A stretch of 64,000 nt of DNA from Paralithodes platypus (GCA_032716605.1 CM064480.1:40350791-40414790), one strand, 5' to 3'. Positions 42,266 to 53,595 are shown, counted from the stretch's first letter. Numbers and translations are program-made. The notes: generated by a model not told the origin, from the sequence alone.

Positions 42266-45024
42266 TCAATATTGCACTAGAGTGTGAAAGTCGTTGAAGC
42301 ACCGTCCAGCGCACAGTGCCACTTCACACTCGAGGCATTCCCATGTGGTTTTGCTCGCTTTGTGGGGTCTGCGAGTTGTGTGGCTGCACACATGGCACCT
42401 CTTCTGACTCCTAACTTTACTACCGGGTGCTTTGAAAGGAAGGGGGTGGAGCTGGTGCTTCTTGAAGAAGTCGGCACACCCCGTACGGTCCAGCTGGCCT
42501 GGTCCTTGTAGTGGTCTCCCAGGTTCCGCATATTTAGCCAGGAGCTCAAGTATCACCTGCTTGTGGAACTTCCGCAGGGACTTGTACTTCTTGGCTCCGT
42601 GAGTCCTCAGACGGTAGATGTTGTAGGCATTGAGGGCCGACATATCTACCATATGCAGAAGAAACTTCTTATACCACCTGCAAGATGTTCGCAGGCAGTC
42701 GATGAAGCCCATCTGCATGTCGAACTTGTCGACGAGGCGCATATTTAGGTTGTAGTCCCGGACAGCAGCTGGTTTCTGGACGGGGTTTTTGGTTCTTCGG
42801 TCCACCTTCCCTGAGGCGACCATCTCGACCTTGTGGAATGTGGTGAGGAGGTTGACCTTGTGCTGGTCATGCCAGTGGATGGAGAGGATGGGGCCACTCT
42901 TCTTGTGGAAGATGTCCGTCTTCTTCGTCTTTGTTGGGTAGGCTGGCATGCCCCTCCTCTTGGCCTTGACTGTGCCGACAGTTCCGGTCTTGCGGTCATG
43001 GAGGTACTTGGTTAAGATGGGCGACGTGTAGTAATTGTCGGTGTAGAGAATGTGGTTCTTATGGAAGTATTTCTCCATCATTCTCTGCACGACAGCGCCG
43101 CCAAATCCATTCTCGGGGTCAGTCTCAATTTCCCCACAACTGCCACTGTAGACCACAAAGTCCAGCACATATCCCGTCTTGCAGTCGCAGAGGACGAAGA
43201 GCTTGATGCCGAAGCGGTGTCTCTTGGACGGGATATACTGCCTGAAATGCAGCCTACCACGGAACAGGACCAGAGACTCATCCAGGCACATCTTCTGATA
43301 TGGAATCAGGTAGGTGGTAAACCGATGACGTATCATGTCATACACCTTCCTGATCTTCCATAATGAGTCGGGAAGGTGGACTGCCATGTTGTTGGTCAGG
43401 TGGAGATAGGAGAGGCTGTCAAAGTACCTGTCTTGGACATGTACTTGCCAATTGCTGGAGTCGTGATGAGGTCGGCAGTGATCCAGTAGTCTGCCAGAGC
43501 GTGCTTCCTGATATGTGTCATCAGCATAGTGAGTGCCAAGAACACATACAGTTCTGCCACAGTGACAGCTCTCAATGCCACCATCTTGGCACTGGTCTTC
43601 CTGCCAAGAAAGTTGGCACAGATGTCATGATGGTTGTTGGTCTCCTCGATGAGGTATTCCATGACTTCATTGTCATAGAAGCCACAGAAAAGTTCACTGG
43701 GGATAGCATTTGGGCCACAGGGATATGCTGGTGACACCCCGGAACCAATCTGCTGCTCGTCAAAGGCAGGACAATCTGGCTCAAAATCCGCCCCATCTGT
43801 CCACACAAACAAGTGGGATGAGCGCGCACGTGCAGCAGGAACACGCCCTTGCCCACGCTGACGCCCTGCACGCCCACACCCAGGGGCAGCGGCGTCGTCA
43901 GGCTGAGCCGCACGCCCACGACCTCGCCCTCGAACTCGTCGTGTCGGGACTTCCTCCTCTTCCACATCCTCTTCATCGTCCTCCTCCTCCTCAGGCGATG
44001 TCAGGTCATCTGGGGCAATGTTGGGGTCGTTAGCATCTTCTTCGGGAGACAATTACGGTGAAGAAGTGACCGGGCGTGGGGGGCGGGAGGCTGCGGGAGG
44101 TTGAACAATGGGAGCCTCGGCCTCGGGAGTTGGGCTCCTTTTGCGGCGAGCCGAGGGCTTCTCCGCAGCAAATAATGCCCTACGATGCGGTGCCTGTGGT
44201 GGCACACTGTGGGAGGACAATGCCGCCCCACTAGTACCACTTGTAGAGGCCCTTTGCACATCCTGAGAGAGAGATGAAGCAGAGGGCTGTGGGTGACCCG
44301 CACGGCGTCCCGGGTCAAGGCGTCGTGACAAAGGAATGCGGGTGGTTGCTAGCCCAGGGTCGGCGTCACTATCACTATGTTCGCCTTCCCTAGCTTTTTC
44401 TGCTGCCCTACGTGCTTTCTTGGCTGCACTTTTCACAAGAGATTGTTTGTAAAAGTATTTACCCACTTTCAAGGGCGTACGGGCAGACAAAGGGGAAGGC
44501 CCTGGGCTAGGGCTAGGGCTAGGCCTAGGGTGACCACGCAGTGATGGCGACGGGGTAGGCCTAGGCTCTACAACACTCGGAAGTTCGACTGCACCTTCCT
44601 GCAATACTTCCACATCAGGATCATCACTACTATCCCCTCCCTCAAACAAGTCAACATTGTCATCATCCCCAAACCCCACAAAATCATTGTCTTCACTTGC
44701 ACAAGTAATAAACTGTTCTTTATCAACTAAGCTTTCGCCACTGCTTTCTTCAATGGCAAAAAGTTCTCTCTGTATAGCACTGTCACTCAACAATACCTTC
44801 ACTTTCTTGCGTTGAGCCTTTTTCTTGCTTGCAACAGGCGTCGATGTAGCGAGCGGGGTAGCACTGGGGTGCGCGGGAGGTTGCACAGAATCGGACACGT
44901 CGGAATTCAGGATTTCACTATAACTCGCCATGGCGGTCATGTGGGAACTGATAACGGTAGTAGTTGAGGCTTGGTGGCGCTGCGATCGCCCCTGCAAAGT
45001 AAATTTTTGCTGCGCGAATTTCAA
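42266..45024 (-). pseudogene. piggyBac transposase, one stop and one frameshift
   Basis: Three consecutive minus-strand pieces. 45024-44053: an acidic, Pro/Ser-rich N-terminal region of 323 residues. Then TAA, and the same frame continues at 44052-43396 with an acidic stretch, an RGRGRGR patch and the piggyBac core start (FCGFYDNEVMEYLIEETN). A 1-nt loss near 43430 shifts into 43387-42266, which holds the catalytic domain: Asp in CLDESLVLFRG (residue 36), Asp in LYTDNYYTS (residue 117), Asp in VDKFDMQMG, and a C-terminal Cys-rich domain (CHVCSHTTRRP...CLECEVALC). Catalytic residues remain, but the gene as present cannot make one full protein. Confidence 0.88.
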
Positions 45025-45118
45025 AGCACGCTTTCAAGCATAGGGATTTTAAAAGGACACCCGGGTTCCGGCCCATCTGTCGCACTGTTATTTTAAAATG
45101 ACACCCGGGCCAGAAGGG
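42266..45118 (-). mobile_element. piggyBac transposon, left end missing
   Basis: It carries a transposase pseudogene. The right terminus reads CCAGAAGGG then TTAA at 45119-45122; on the minus strand it begins CCCTTCTGGCCCGGG. A subterminal motif CCCGGGTGTCxTTTTAAAAT occurs twice in the first 75 bp. No TTAACCC end is found to the left, so that end has been lost, probably with neighbouring LINE sequence. Confidence 0.85.
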
Positions 45119-45122
45119 TTAA

Positions 45123-45228
45123 ACGATTACCTCCTCCACATTCTTACCACAAATAAATAAATTGGCATCATCAGCAAAAAGAATTGGTAAAAATAGCGAA
45201 GAAATATTAACCATATCGTTTATGTATA
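45123..45228 (-). pseudogene. CR1-like LINE, RT motif C piece
   Basis: The minus strand reads YINDMVNIS...LPILFADDANLFICGKNVEE: the FADD catalytic motif of RT. It lies between the piggyBac right end and TA-MITE copy 3. Confidence 0.85.
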
Positions 45229-46183
45229 GGGTAAGACGGGGTAATTTCGCCGAAAATCGCGTAATTTGACAAATAGAAACTGCCACAAATGGAATTTTTA
45301 AATTTTAAATTTTGTATCTATACATTCAGCCTTTCTGCTATAGATGCCCAAAAAACGAAAACAAAATATATAATGTTTTGGTCATGCTGCCGAATTTTTG
45401 AAAAAAGTCACTCTCGCGGCGAAATTACCCTCCCCGGCGGGGTAATTTCGCCGCGACCTATTTTACGCATCATTTAACTAGTAAACTAGATAACATTATA
45501 TGATTAATGGCCAGACAAAACACTAGCACGCAGGTAAAAACAATGAAAACATTCACAAACCCAAACTGACACTAAACATGCCAATAGAAAAACGTTGCAC
45601 GCACACACACACAACTGAACAGGGCGGGCAGAGATGCAGGTGTGTCACACGTGTAGGCCTATGCGCCTCTGTGTCTATTGCAGGTGTGGAGTTGTGGACA
45701 TGTAGTGCGGGTGTGGACATGTCTAGTGCGGTTGTGGACGTATTTATTAGGCCTACAGGTGTGGAAGTATTTAGTGCGGGTGTGGACGTGTCTCGTGTGG
45801 GTGCGGTGTGTAGGTTGCTAGTACAAAGTACCAGGCAGCAGCTGACGGCTACTGCCAACACTGTGTCACATGCAAACATACAAACAAACATACACACATA
45901 TAAACCACCCACAAACACCCCCACACACACCCGACCATACCGTCAGACGCGCCGCTAGCCCCGGCTCCAGGCCCCGTGAAACTACAACAAAACCTAAGCC
46001 AAACTAGATCTACAACCTAAGCCAAACTATCTATACAACCTAAACCAAACTTGCTCTACAACCTAAACCAAAACTGCTCTACAACCTAAGCCAAACTGCA
46101 GCCGAATCCATGCAATAGTTTCGGATATATAGGCGTTTGAATGCAAATTATTAGCGCTGCGGTGAAATTACCCCGTCTTACCC
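45229..46183. mobile_element. TA-flanked MITE, copy 3 (955 bp)
   Basis: Same family as the copies at 35374 and 36949. It is inserted at a TA in the LINE RT gene; removing the element and one TA rejoins the codons for LLFV and VYINDM in frame. Internal palindrome at 45415-45456. Confidence 0.92.
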
Positions 46184-46270
46184 TACTACAAATAATAGAG
46201 GTCCAAGGATCGAACCTTGAGGAACTCCAATCTTTACATAACTTGTATCAGAAGTTGTCATTAAATAATA
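46184..46270 (-). pseudogene. CR1-like LINE, RT piece (GVPQGS)
   Basis: The minus strand reads YLMTTSDTSYVKIGVPQGS, then ILGPLLFV, a conserved RT segment just before motif C. Confidence 0.85.
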
Positions 46271-48854
46271 CATCTATCTATCTATCTATCTATTGCCTGA
46301 CGCCGTGATCCTCGAAGGGGTGGCCACGAACAAACCGCCCCATGCACCTCTGTCCCCAGTCAGTCGACGCCCCTCCCCCCAACCAGCACCGTCTTCGCTC
46401 ATGTACTTCCTCACTCCATGCTTCCACCTCTCATTCGGTCTACCTCTCCCTCTCTGTCCCTCCACCTCGCTCTCGTACACCCTCTTAGTCATTCTCTCGC
46501 TTTTCATACGTTCCATATGGCCGAATCATCTCAAATTGTTCCTTTTCACACTTTCCAGCACATCTACCTCCACACCACACCTCCTTCTTACTTCCTCATT
46601 AGTCTGTCTATCCCTCCATGTAACTCTGCACGCACTCCTTAAGTAATTCATTTCCACTGCTCTCACTCTTGGTCTGAGTCTCTCAACCAACGTCCATGCT
46701 TCGCTTCCGTAAGTCAGTGTCGGGATTACCACACTGTCATGCAAGGACTTCTCCACTTCCATACTGACCACCCTATTTCTTGTTACTGCTTTTAGCATTC
46801 CTACAACCCTCTTCCCCTGTTGTACCCTCTCCCGCACTTCTTCATCCATAGTCCCATCTTTACTCAACACACTGCCCAGATACTTAAAAGTGTTGACGAT
46901 CTCCATAGCCTGACCGTTCAGCTTCACCTCACACTCTGTGACTTCACCCCTTTCGAAGACCATAACCTTGCTCTTCCTCGCATTTACCTTCAAATTCCTT
47001 TTTTCGCACACTGTTCCAAACTCATTTACCAGACCCTGCAACTCCCATTCATTATCACTCATCAGAACTGCATCATCCACAAACAGCAGTATAGGTAGCT
47101 TCCACTCAATTCCCTCCCTTTTCAGCGAAACACCAACATCCACTGCTCTTGATAGTATTTCTTTAATGACTCCATCCATATATACAGTAAACAACCACGG
47201 GGACATCACACACCCCTGTTTCAAACCAACATTCAGGTCAAAGAACTCGCTCTGCTCACTCTCCACACGTACTGCCGCCTTTGCACCCTCATACATGCTC
47301 TTAACTGCTTTCAGCAACTTGCCCTCTACTCCGTATATTCTAAGTACTTTCCACAAACCTTCTCTATCCACTCTGTCATAGGCCTTCTCCAAGTCCATAA
47401 AGGCAACATACACCTTTTGTTTCTTCTCCAGATATTTCTCCACAACACAATTCAGGGTAAAAATCTGATCTACACATCCTCTTCCCTTCCTAAAACCTCC
47501 CTGCTCGTCGCCTATCCATTTCTCCGTTCTCACTCTCACTCTCTCAATCACTACCCTACTGTATACCTTCCCTACTACGCTTAGAAGACATATTCCTCGG
47601 TGGTTACCACACACTCCTCTTTCCCCTTATATAGGGGGACTATTATGCCAGTCTTCCAGTCATCGGGTGCACCCCCCTTCTCCCATGCTAGTTTGCACAT
47701 TTTCCATACCCATTCTATCACTATCTCACCACCATACCTCAACATTTCCCCACACACTCCATCTGTTCCTGGTGCTTTCCCCAACTTCACTCTTTTCATG
47801 GCTTCCCACACTTCTGACCTCCTGATCCCCACCTCCTCCTCCACTACTTCTCTTCTTCTCCCTCCCATACCATATCCAGCTATGTTTGCTGGCTCTTCAT
47901 TCCTTACATTTAGCAACTCATTGAAGTACTCCCTCCATCTTTCGACTCTCTCTTGCTTCTCGGCTAGCATTCTCCCATTCTTATCTTTCACACCCTTATT
48001 GTTTCCCTTGCTACCTTCCCTAACTTTCTTTACTTCTTTCCAGAACAGTTTCTTACTCTCCCTCCATTTTACACTCAGATTCCTTCCAAAATAATTCCTC
48101 ATCTACTCTTCTCTTACTTTCCTTCACTACTCTCTTCACCACCCTCTTACTCTCCACGTATCTCGCTCGTTTCTGTCTCTCGAAATCTTCATTCCCTCTA
48201 CTACCCAACCACTCTCTATATGCTTTCTTCTTTTCTTCCACAGCTATTCTTACCTCTTCTGTCCACCATGCTGTTCCTTTCACTCCCCTCCCTCTTCTCC
48301 TCACTCCACACACCTCCTCACATGCTGCACAGATCTCATCCTTAAACACCTTGCTCATCTCCACTTCCTCCATAACTTCCAGGTCAAATCCACCTAGTCG
48401 TCTTTCCACTGCTCTCCTGTACTCCTCCCTGACTTCCTCCTCCTGCAACCTCTCCACCCTCCTCACCATTCCACCCTCCTCTCGCCTCCCTCCAGCTCTC
48501 CTCACCCACTTCTTTTGTATCCTAACCTTAGCTACCACTACATAATGATCAGACAGACCCCCTCCAATACCCCTATACACCCTAGCATCCATCACAGATT
48601 TCTTCATTCGTTCATCCACACATACATAATCAATCAATGACTTTCGTTCCACCACTGTCTTATCCTTCATCGTCAACATCCGTTTCCACGTGTACCTGTG
48701 GATTATTCTGTGTCGGAAGAAGGTGTTGGCTATCCACAGCCTCCTCTCCACACATACGTCCACAAGTGCACTACCATTCCCATTCACCTCTGATGGTACC
48801 CCCCACCCTCCCACCACTCCCTCAACTTTCCTATCACCCACCACCTTACCATAC
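46270..48854 (-). pseudogene. RTE-like LINE, copy 2
   Basis: Starts within the endonuclease (SLIDYVCVDERMK, GLSDHYVVVAKVR near 48.6 kb), then RT with the same motifs as copy 1 (FMDLEKAYDRVDREGL), ending in a (GATA)n tail at 46271-46293. Motif C reads LLFVDDAVLMS (FADD to FVDD, aspartates kept). Frame changes near 48.1 and 47.6 kb and a TGG-to-TGA stop near 46523 break it. Inserted in the CR1-like LINE between codons for RNRPQ and YLMTT, with a duplication of about 3 bp (TAT). Confidence 0.87.
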
Positions 48855-49391
48855 ATACTGAGGCCTATTCCTTAAGTAGCTTTCAAACCAACTATATGCA
48901 CATCCCCTTATACCATATCTTTGCAATTTCATTAACAAAATCTCATGATCTACCGTATCGAAAGCTTTGCTCAGATCCAAAAACACTCCTACCAAATAAT
49001 TACCGTCATCTATTTCACTTGATATTTTTTCAACTAAAGTAATCAGTGCTAAATCTGTTCCATGCCCTTCTCTGAATCCAAATTAATACTTGTATAGAAG
49101 ATTATGTTTAGAAATAAATGTCAATAATCTTTTATTCACAATATGTTCAAAAAATTTAGAAAATACAGATAAGACAGAAACTGGTCTATAATTATTCAAT
49201 TTCATATCATCACCACCTTTAAACACCTTTGGCTTTCTTTAATTCTTTTGGAAAAATGCCTTGGGTAAGAGATAGGTTAATAATGTGTGTCAAGGCACCA
49301 ATTAAACAATGGGTATGACTGTTTGATTAGGCTATAAAGGAACTAATTCCATCCCATCCAGGACTTTTATTCTTTAATGCTTTAATGAGGT
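48855..49391 (-). pseudogene. CR1-like LINE, RT N-terminal half
   Basis: The minus strand reads [88 protein letters not shown] (motif A Asp) and [11 protein letters not shown]. Several frameshifts and a stop before FGFRE. Confidence 0.88.
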
Positions 49392-50490
49392 AAAACCGTA
49401 CTAAAAATCCAGATGGCGCTGGGGGTCTTATTCAAATGACTATCGTGTGTGATACACCATTGAGGTGTTTTGATGGTTTTCGTGATTTAAGAGGTTTAAT
49501 ACAGTTCTCAACTATCTATGACCCATAGTTGTGTAGTATATTTTTACTAGATTCATAATATGATGGTTATATACTCGTTAATGCAGTGAATACATAATAA
49601 ACATTAAATAAATATCAGCTTATCTGCTATCTGACCTAGAAATTTAGTTTCATCTAATGTGGTGAAATAGGCTGGGCGAAATGTGTAATACTCATTGAAG
49701 TATTGTATTTACTTCCTTTTTAGTTGCTTAAAAATATGTGTTATAGTCAATATTGGCTGAACAAAATTAATGGTATATTATTTTTAGTGTGTGACTACTT
49801 GGCAGGTGACAATTCCGCGCATGCGCACGACAGTTTCTAATGGGACCGTTCGCGGCGCAAGATGGCCTTCTTTTTGCTTACAAATAAGCAGTCTCGCACC
49901 AAGACCAAGACCAAGTGAACAAGACACTCCTAGTTACTCTCACTGTTTTCGTCTACAACAACTCTAGTCTACACGTGTTCCAGCCATCTGCTTCTTAGAT
50001 CCCGAAACATGGAATGGTGACCGAAGATCAGAAAAGATACAACTGGAATGACAAATATATCTAGCGAATAATGGCAACAATTTCTAAGCGATGGTGCCAA
50101 GGTATGTAACTAAAATTGCTCTTATTTCATGTTACATTGGATTATGCTGATTATTTTATGGGGTCATCTTTAGTTTTTATACATATCATTTTAATTTTAG
50201 GACATGGATACCTATCTATTAAAATATTAACAGGACTTCTTTTCGAATGACTGCCATGTGTTTCTGTGGGCCTAATCAAATATGTTTTATTAATCATAAA
50301 TACTTTGTGTATTGGACAATGTAATGAATAGAATGTTAGAGTAATATGTCTGTAACATTCATGACTATAGAAATCGAGTGATATTGTGATGACTGCGATT
50401 TAAAAATTGCATTCACTCGATGGCAACAGATTTGGGTATGGTGTGAATCTAAGGGGGGAAAAATAGCAGACAAATTTTGTATTGTCCCCC
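49392..50490. other. Unidentified 1.1-kb insertion with promoter-like block
   Basis: It interrupts the LINE between the codons for EVTNI and KALKNKSPG. It holds a CpG-rich block with GCGCATGCGC (49817-49826, NRF-1-like) and CAAGATGGCC (49858-49867, YY1-like). Downstream an ATG at 50071 opens 31 nt that end at a strong splice-donor sequence CAAG|GTATGT (50101/50102). No domain, long frame or clear inverted ends. It might be the 5' part of a transposon gene or a captured promoter-plus-first-exon. Confidence 0.45.
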
Positions 50491-50912
50491 ATTATGTTAG
50501 TAACCTCGTTAGAGCCAGTTGGTTGTAGAAATATGGAATGTATATTTGTTTGTGGCATATAAATAGAATAATCCTTGTTTGAAGGTGGCAACGACTTTGA
50601 TTTTCAAGCCAATATTTACAAAAATAATCATTAAAACCATTAGCTATAATCTTTGGGTCATCTTCAATTTTACCATTTATTTCCATTTTTTCTATGTTCA
50701 TTGTTTTTTTTCTGCTTTCTAATTATAACCTCACTAATTAAGTCCCATGACTTCTTTATATTGCCAACATTTTCTTGGAATAAATCACTCATGTTTCCGT
50801 TCTGCTTGGCGCATCATTTTCTGGAGTATTCTCTTATATTTAATATATCTGTCTTTGTTATTGGATGTAGGATGTTTTATTGATAATACATACAATTTAT
50901 TTTCACTTTGAT
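50491..50912 (-). pseudogene. CR1-like LINE, endonuclease-RT linker
   Basis: The minus strand reads KHPTSNNKDRYIKYKRILQK, IKKSWDLISEVI, IANGFNDYFC and FLQPTGSNEV in shifting frames: the usual linker between endonuclease and RT in CR1/Jockey LINEs. Confidence 0.82.
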
Positions 50913-51262
50913 TGGGAGGTTTGACGTACCTCCCAACCTACCAAATAGGAAAACCTACTATTTGGTAGTAGTCTTGGAAAATCCAACGTCAAGGCTATTA
51001 ACCTAATTGCAATGACGACTTGTCTATTTTGACTGCTATGTCGTCATTCCAACCGCGGTTAAAAAGAAAACGTCTAGAGTCTACTCCTTATCTTGCTCTA
51101 GGAGACGATGTACATTAACCAAAACTACCACCGAAGGTGAAAAAAGCATAGAAGAGAAGAAAAAGGGGTTTACCTTAGTTACCGCTTAAGGCCCATCCCG
51201 TATTCCGTCATGTGCAGATCCCTGTCGAACGTGCGCATGAGCGACCCTCTCTTGTCATCACA
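50913..51262 (-). repeat. DIRS-2 copy B inverted repeat (3' side) and extension
   Basis: Matches inverted 58640-58935. It includes the terminal extension (CCTCCCA on the minus strand) that appears again in the ICR. Confidence 0.87.
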
Positions 51263-51324
51263 TCTCACGTCAGCAGAAGAACGCGGATGGGCAGGGGTCC
51301 GGCGTGAGGGAGGGTATTATGTAC

Positions 51325-51440
51325 GTTGGATTTTCCAAGACTACTACCAAATAGTAGGTTTTCCTATTTGGTAGGTTGGGAGGTACGTCAAACCTCCCAA
51401 TTTGTTAGTAGTCTTGGCAAATCCAACGTCAAGGCTGCAT
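51325..51440 (-). repeat. DIRS-2 copy B internal complementary region
   Basis: Contains the joined ends; on the plus strand CCTCCCAATTTGTTAG (about 51405-51420) is the circle junction. Confidence 0.85.
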
Positions 51441-51730
51441 AACAAATAGGAGGAGGACATCCAAGCCCAACCTACCAAAAAAAAACAATGCATAAAACAA
51501 AATTATGAATGACAAAGACAATGTAAACAAGAGAGTTTAATAAAAGAGTGAAAAACTGAGGAGTAGCTAAAAAGAACAGTTTGAACACATGCCCGTCATT
51601 CATAGTAATGCAAAAACATAGACTTGTCTGAAACCAAAAAGGTACTGTACCCAAAATCCCTTTTCTTCAAAAACCAACAAAAAACACTGAACACAAGAAC
51701 AAAACACAATTTTCAATGTGGCAAAAACAC

Positions 51731-53200
51731 TTATGTACTGGAACAATACATAATCCCAAACTTGCAATCCTGTGTTGCAAACCCATACCCCCCCCCCCCC
51801 TTTGTCAAATAAAACAAAGGAAAAGAACGAGGGACAAGGGGGGAAGACCAGGGATCATCGCCAGAGCACCAGGAAACACGACCCCCGAGAGCAATCACCG
51901 GCCGAGGGGGTCGAACACTGGACACGGAGAGGTAGGAGGAGATGAAGGAATTAAGAGAAGACCACAAAACCGCTGAGGCGATGGCAGGTAAGGATCGACG
52001 TGGCAGGAACCGGAAGGAGGCAGCAAAGGATCTGACATCGTGCACAGAACCCCTACAAACAGGGTGACGGGCACGATCGGTCCGACAAACGTGGCGGCCC
52101 ATCTGCACCTGCGAGAGCCTCCCACCTGTCCGAGGAGACACCCACACAGCAGTACCCAAAGGCGGCGCCACAGACGCAACAGAGGAGTGCAAGGCTGACA
52201 CCGGGCACAACACATGGCGAGGATGCCCACGCTGTAAAGCCCGGACGGCGAAAGTCTGGAAAACGGGGGCCTCCCTCCCATGCGTGGTAACAAAAGGAAG
52301 GGAGGAGGCGAACGAGACGCCATGCAAGGACGGGGAGAATCGCACGCAGTCCCGGGGCCGTGACAATGCCGCTAGTGCAGACACCCGATCCCCAGTGGCC
52401 AGAGCGACAAGGAAGAGTGGACGCCCGAGCAACAGAACCGGCGTAGCGGCCCTTGTATACGTGGGTGAAGCCAGAAGGACCAGAGCCCGCCCCAGATCCC
52501 ACTGCGGAGGGACCTGGCGCGGAGGCGGTCGATCCCGGAAGGCAGCCGTCAGGAAGGAATCCAGCTCCTGTGGCGGAACGACCAGCCCAGCGACGGACCC
52601 AAAGACCCCCCGGACGGCAGACAAGTGGGGACGTATAGCGTCAACTTGAAAGTGACGTGTACGGAAGAGGTGAAACAAGGAGCGTAGGACGAGGGAAGGA
52701 GAGCCAACTGGCAGGCGAGTGGCCTGTAGCCACCTAGTAAAAGACCTCCAGCGGGACCCGTAAGTCCCCCAAGGAGAAGACGGCCAGGAACGCTGCAGGA
52801 AGTCAGGCAGGGCCCGGCCGGGGACCGGGAGCCACCGTGCCTCATGAACAAGCACGATGCGAAGGCCAACGAGGTCTGCAGGTCCCCAACCTAGCCCAAG
52901 TGGAAGCCGGAGACAGGTAGAGGGACCGGACTCGGGCACCACCGCGGCAACCGGGCGTACCAAGCCCATGCCGGCCACAGAGGCGCGAGGAGCCAGACGC
53001 AGCCGTGGTACAGCCGCAGCCTCGCGAGGACTGGGCACATCAACAGCGCGTCTGGTGGCGGAAAGATGTATATCGACCGCCACCTGTACCAGGCTACCAT
53101 GAAAGCGTCCGGACCCCCCCCAGAGCGCGAGGCCGGAGGGAGAGGTCCAGAGGCAACTGGCGCGGCACCCCCGATGCGAACAAGGCGACCTCCGGAACAC
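51731..53200 (-). CDS. DIRS-2 tyrosine recombinase, copy B
   Basis: The frame has 489 codons. An N-terminal stretch of about 125 residues overlaps the RNase H tail in another frame and is probably not all translated. Core-binding domain near residues 130-200 (GTYGSRWRSFTRW). Catalytic residues: Arg272 (ATGDRVSAL), His387 and Arg390 (HDVRSF), Tyr423 (ISSYL). The second His position (SNHTF in DIRS-1) reads SLNSF, with Asn. Trp413 is kept. So R-H-R-Y are present with one atypical position. The C-terminal 50 residues run into the 3' region and may be an extension. Confidence 0.8.
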   Translation of the reverse strand: MFRRSPCSHRGCRASCLWTSPSGLALWGGSGRFHGSLVQVAVDIHLSATRRAVDVPSPREAAAVPRLRLAPRASVAGMGLVRPVAAVVPESGPSTCLRLPLGLGWGPADLVGLRIVLVHEARWLPVPGRALPDFLQRSWPSSPWGTYGSRWRSFTRWLQATRLPVGSPSLVLRSLFHLFRTRHFQVDAIRPHLSAVRGVFGSVAGLVVPPQELDSFLTAAFRDRPPPRQVPPQWDLGRALVLLASPTYTRAATPVLLLGRPLFLVALATGDRVSALAALSRPRDCVRFSPSLHGVSFASSLPFVTTHGREAPVFQTFAVRALQRGHPRHVLCPVSALHSSVASVAPPLGTAVWVSPRTGGRLSQVQMGRHVCRTDRARHPVCRGSVHDVRSFAASFRFLPRRSLPAIASAVLWSSLNSFISSYLSVSSVRPPRPVIALGGRVSWCSGDDPWSSPLVPRSFPLFYLTKGGGGYGFATQDCKFGIMYCSST

Positions 53201-53595
53201 CTCAGGAAGCCGCGAGGTCGGCGAACACAGTCCGTTTCATCGCCCATTCTACAAGAACGCCCTGCCCTCTCGACAGGGCGGCCGCCCACAGGGTGGCAGG
53301 CCCGGGCAGGGAGGAGGCATGCAAGGAGAAGGGGTGTCGGTCCGCGAGGAAGAACAACTCCACCGAGACCCCCAATAGAGTCAACGACCTGGAGGACCCC
53401 CGCATTAGGAAACAGTGGACAGCTTGTCTGAGTGTCCAACCCGAAGGCCACCGACTTACCCCGAAGGGCCAGCGCGTGGTCCCGCAGGAAGAACAAAGGA
53501 ACCAACAGTCCGAGGGCATAGACGGGTAAGTAGAGGAAGACCCACCCATCTGCCGGGATGTGGACGTCCCAGGTTCGATCGGGAACCTCACCCAA
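52891..53595 (-). pseudogene. DIRS-2 RNase H and tail, copy B
   Basis: Reads LLVPLFFLRDHALALRGKSV as in DIRS-1 but in a different frame from the RNase H start. In a neighbouring frame the last RNase H motif reads WAAALSR where DIRS-1 has WADALSR. The linker IYIFPPPDALLMCPVL is retained. Confidence 0.65.

Noticed and set aside
35819..46000. Open frames of 80-126 codons inside the three TA-flanked MITEs
   Set aside because: They recur because the MITE recurs, lie in Thr/His/Cys-rich repetitive sequence, and are not conserved in length between copies.
46293..48875. Plus-strand open frames opposite RTE copy 2
   Set aside because: They are antisense shadows of the RTE RT and endonuclease coding strand; similar shadows lie opposite copy 1.
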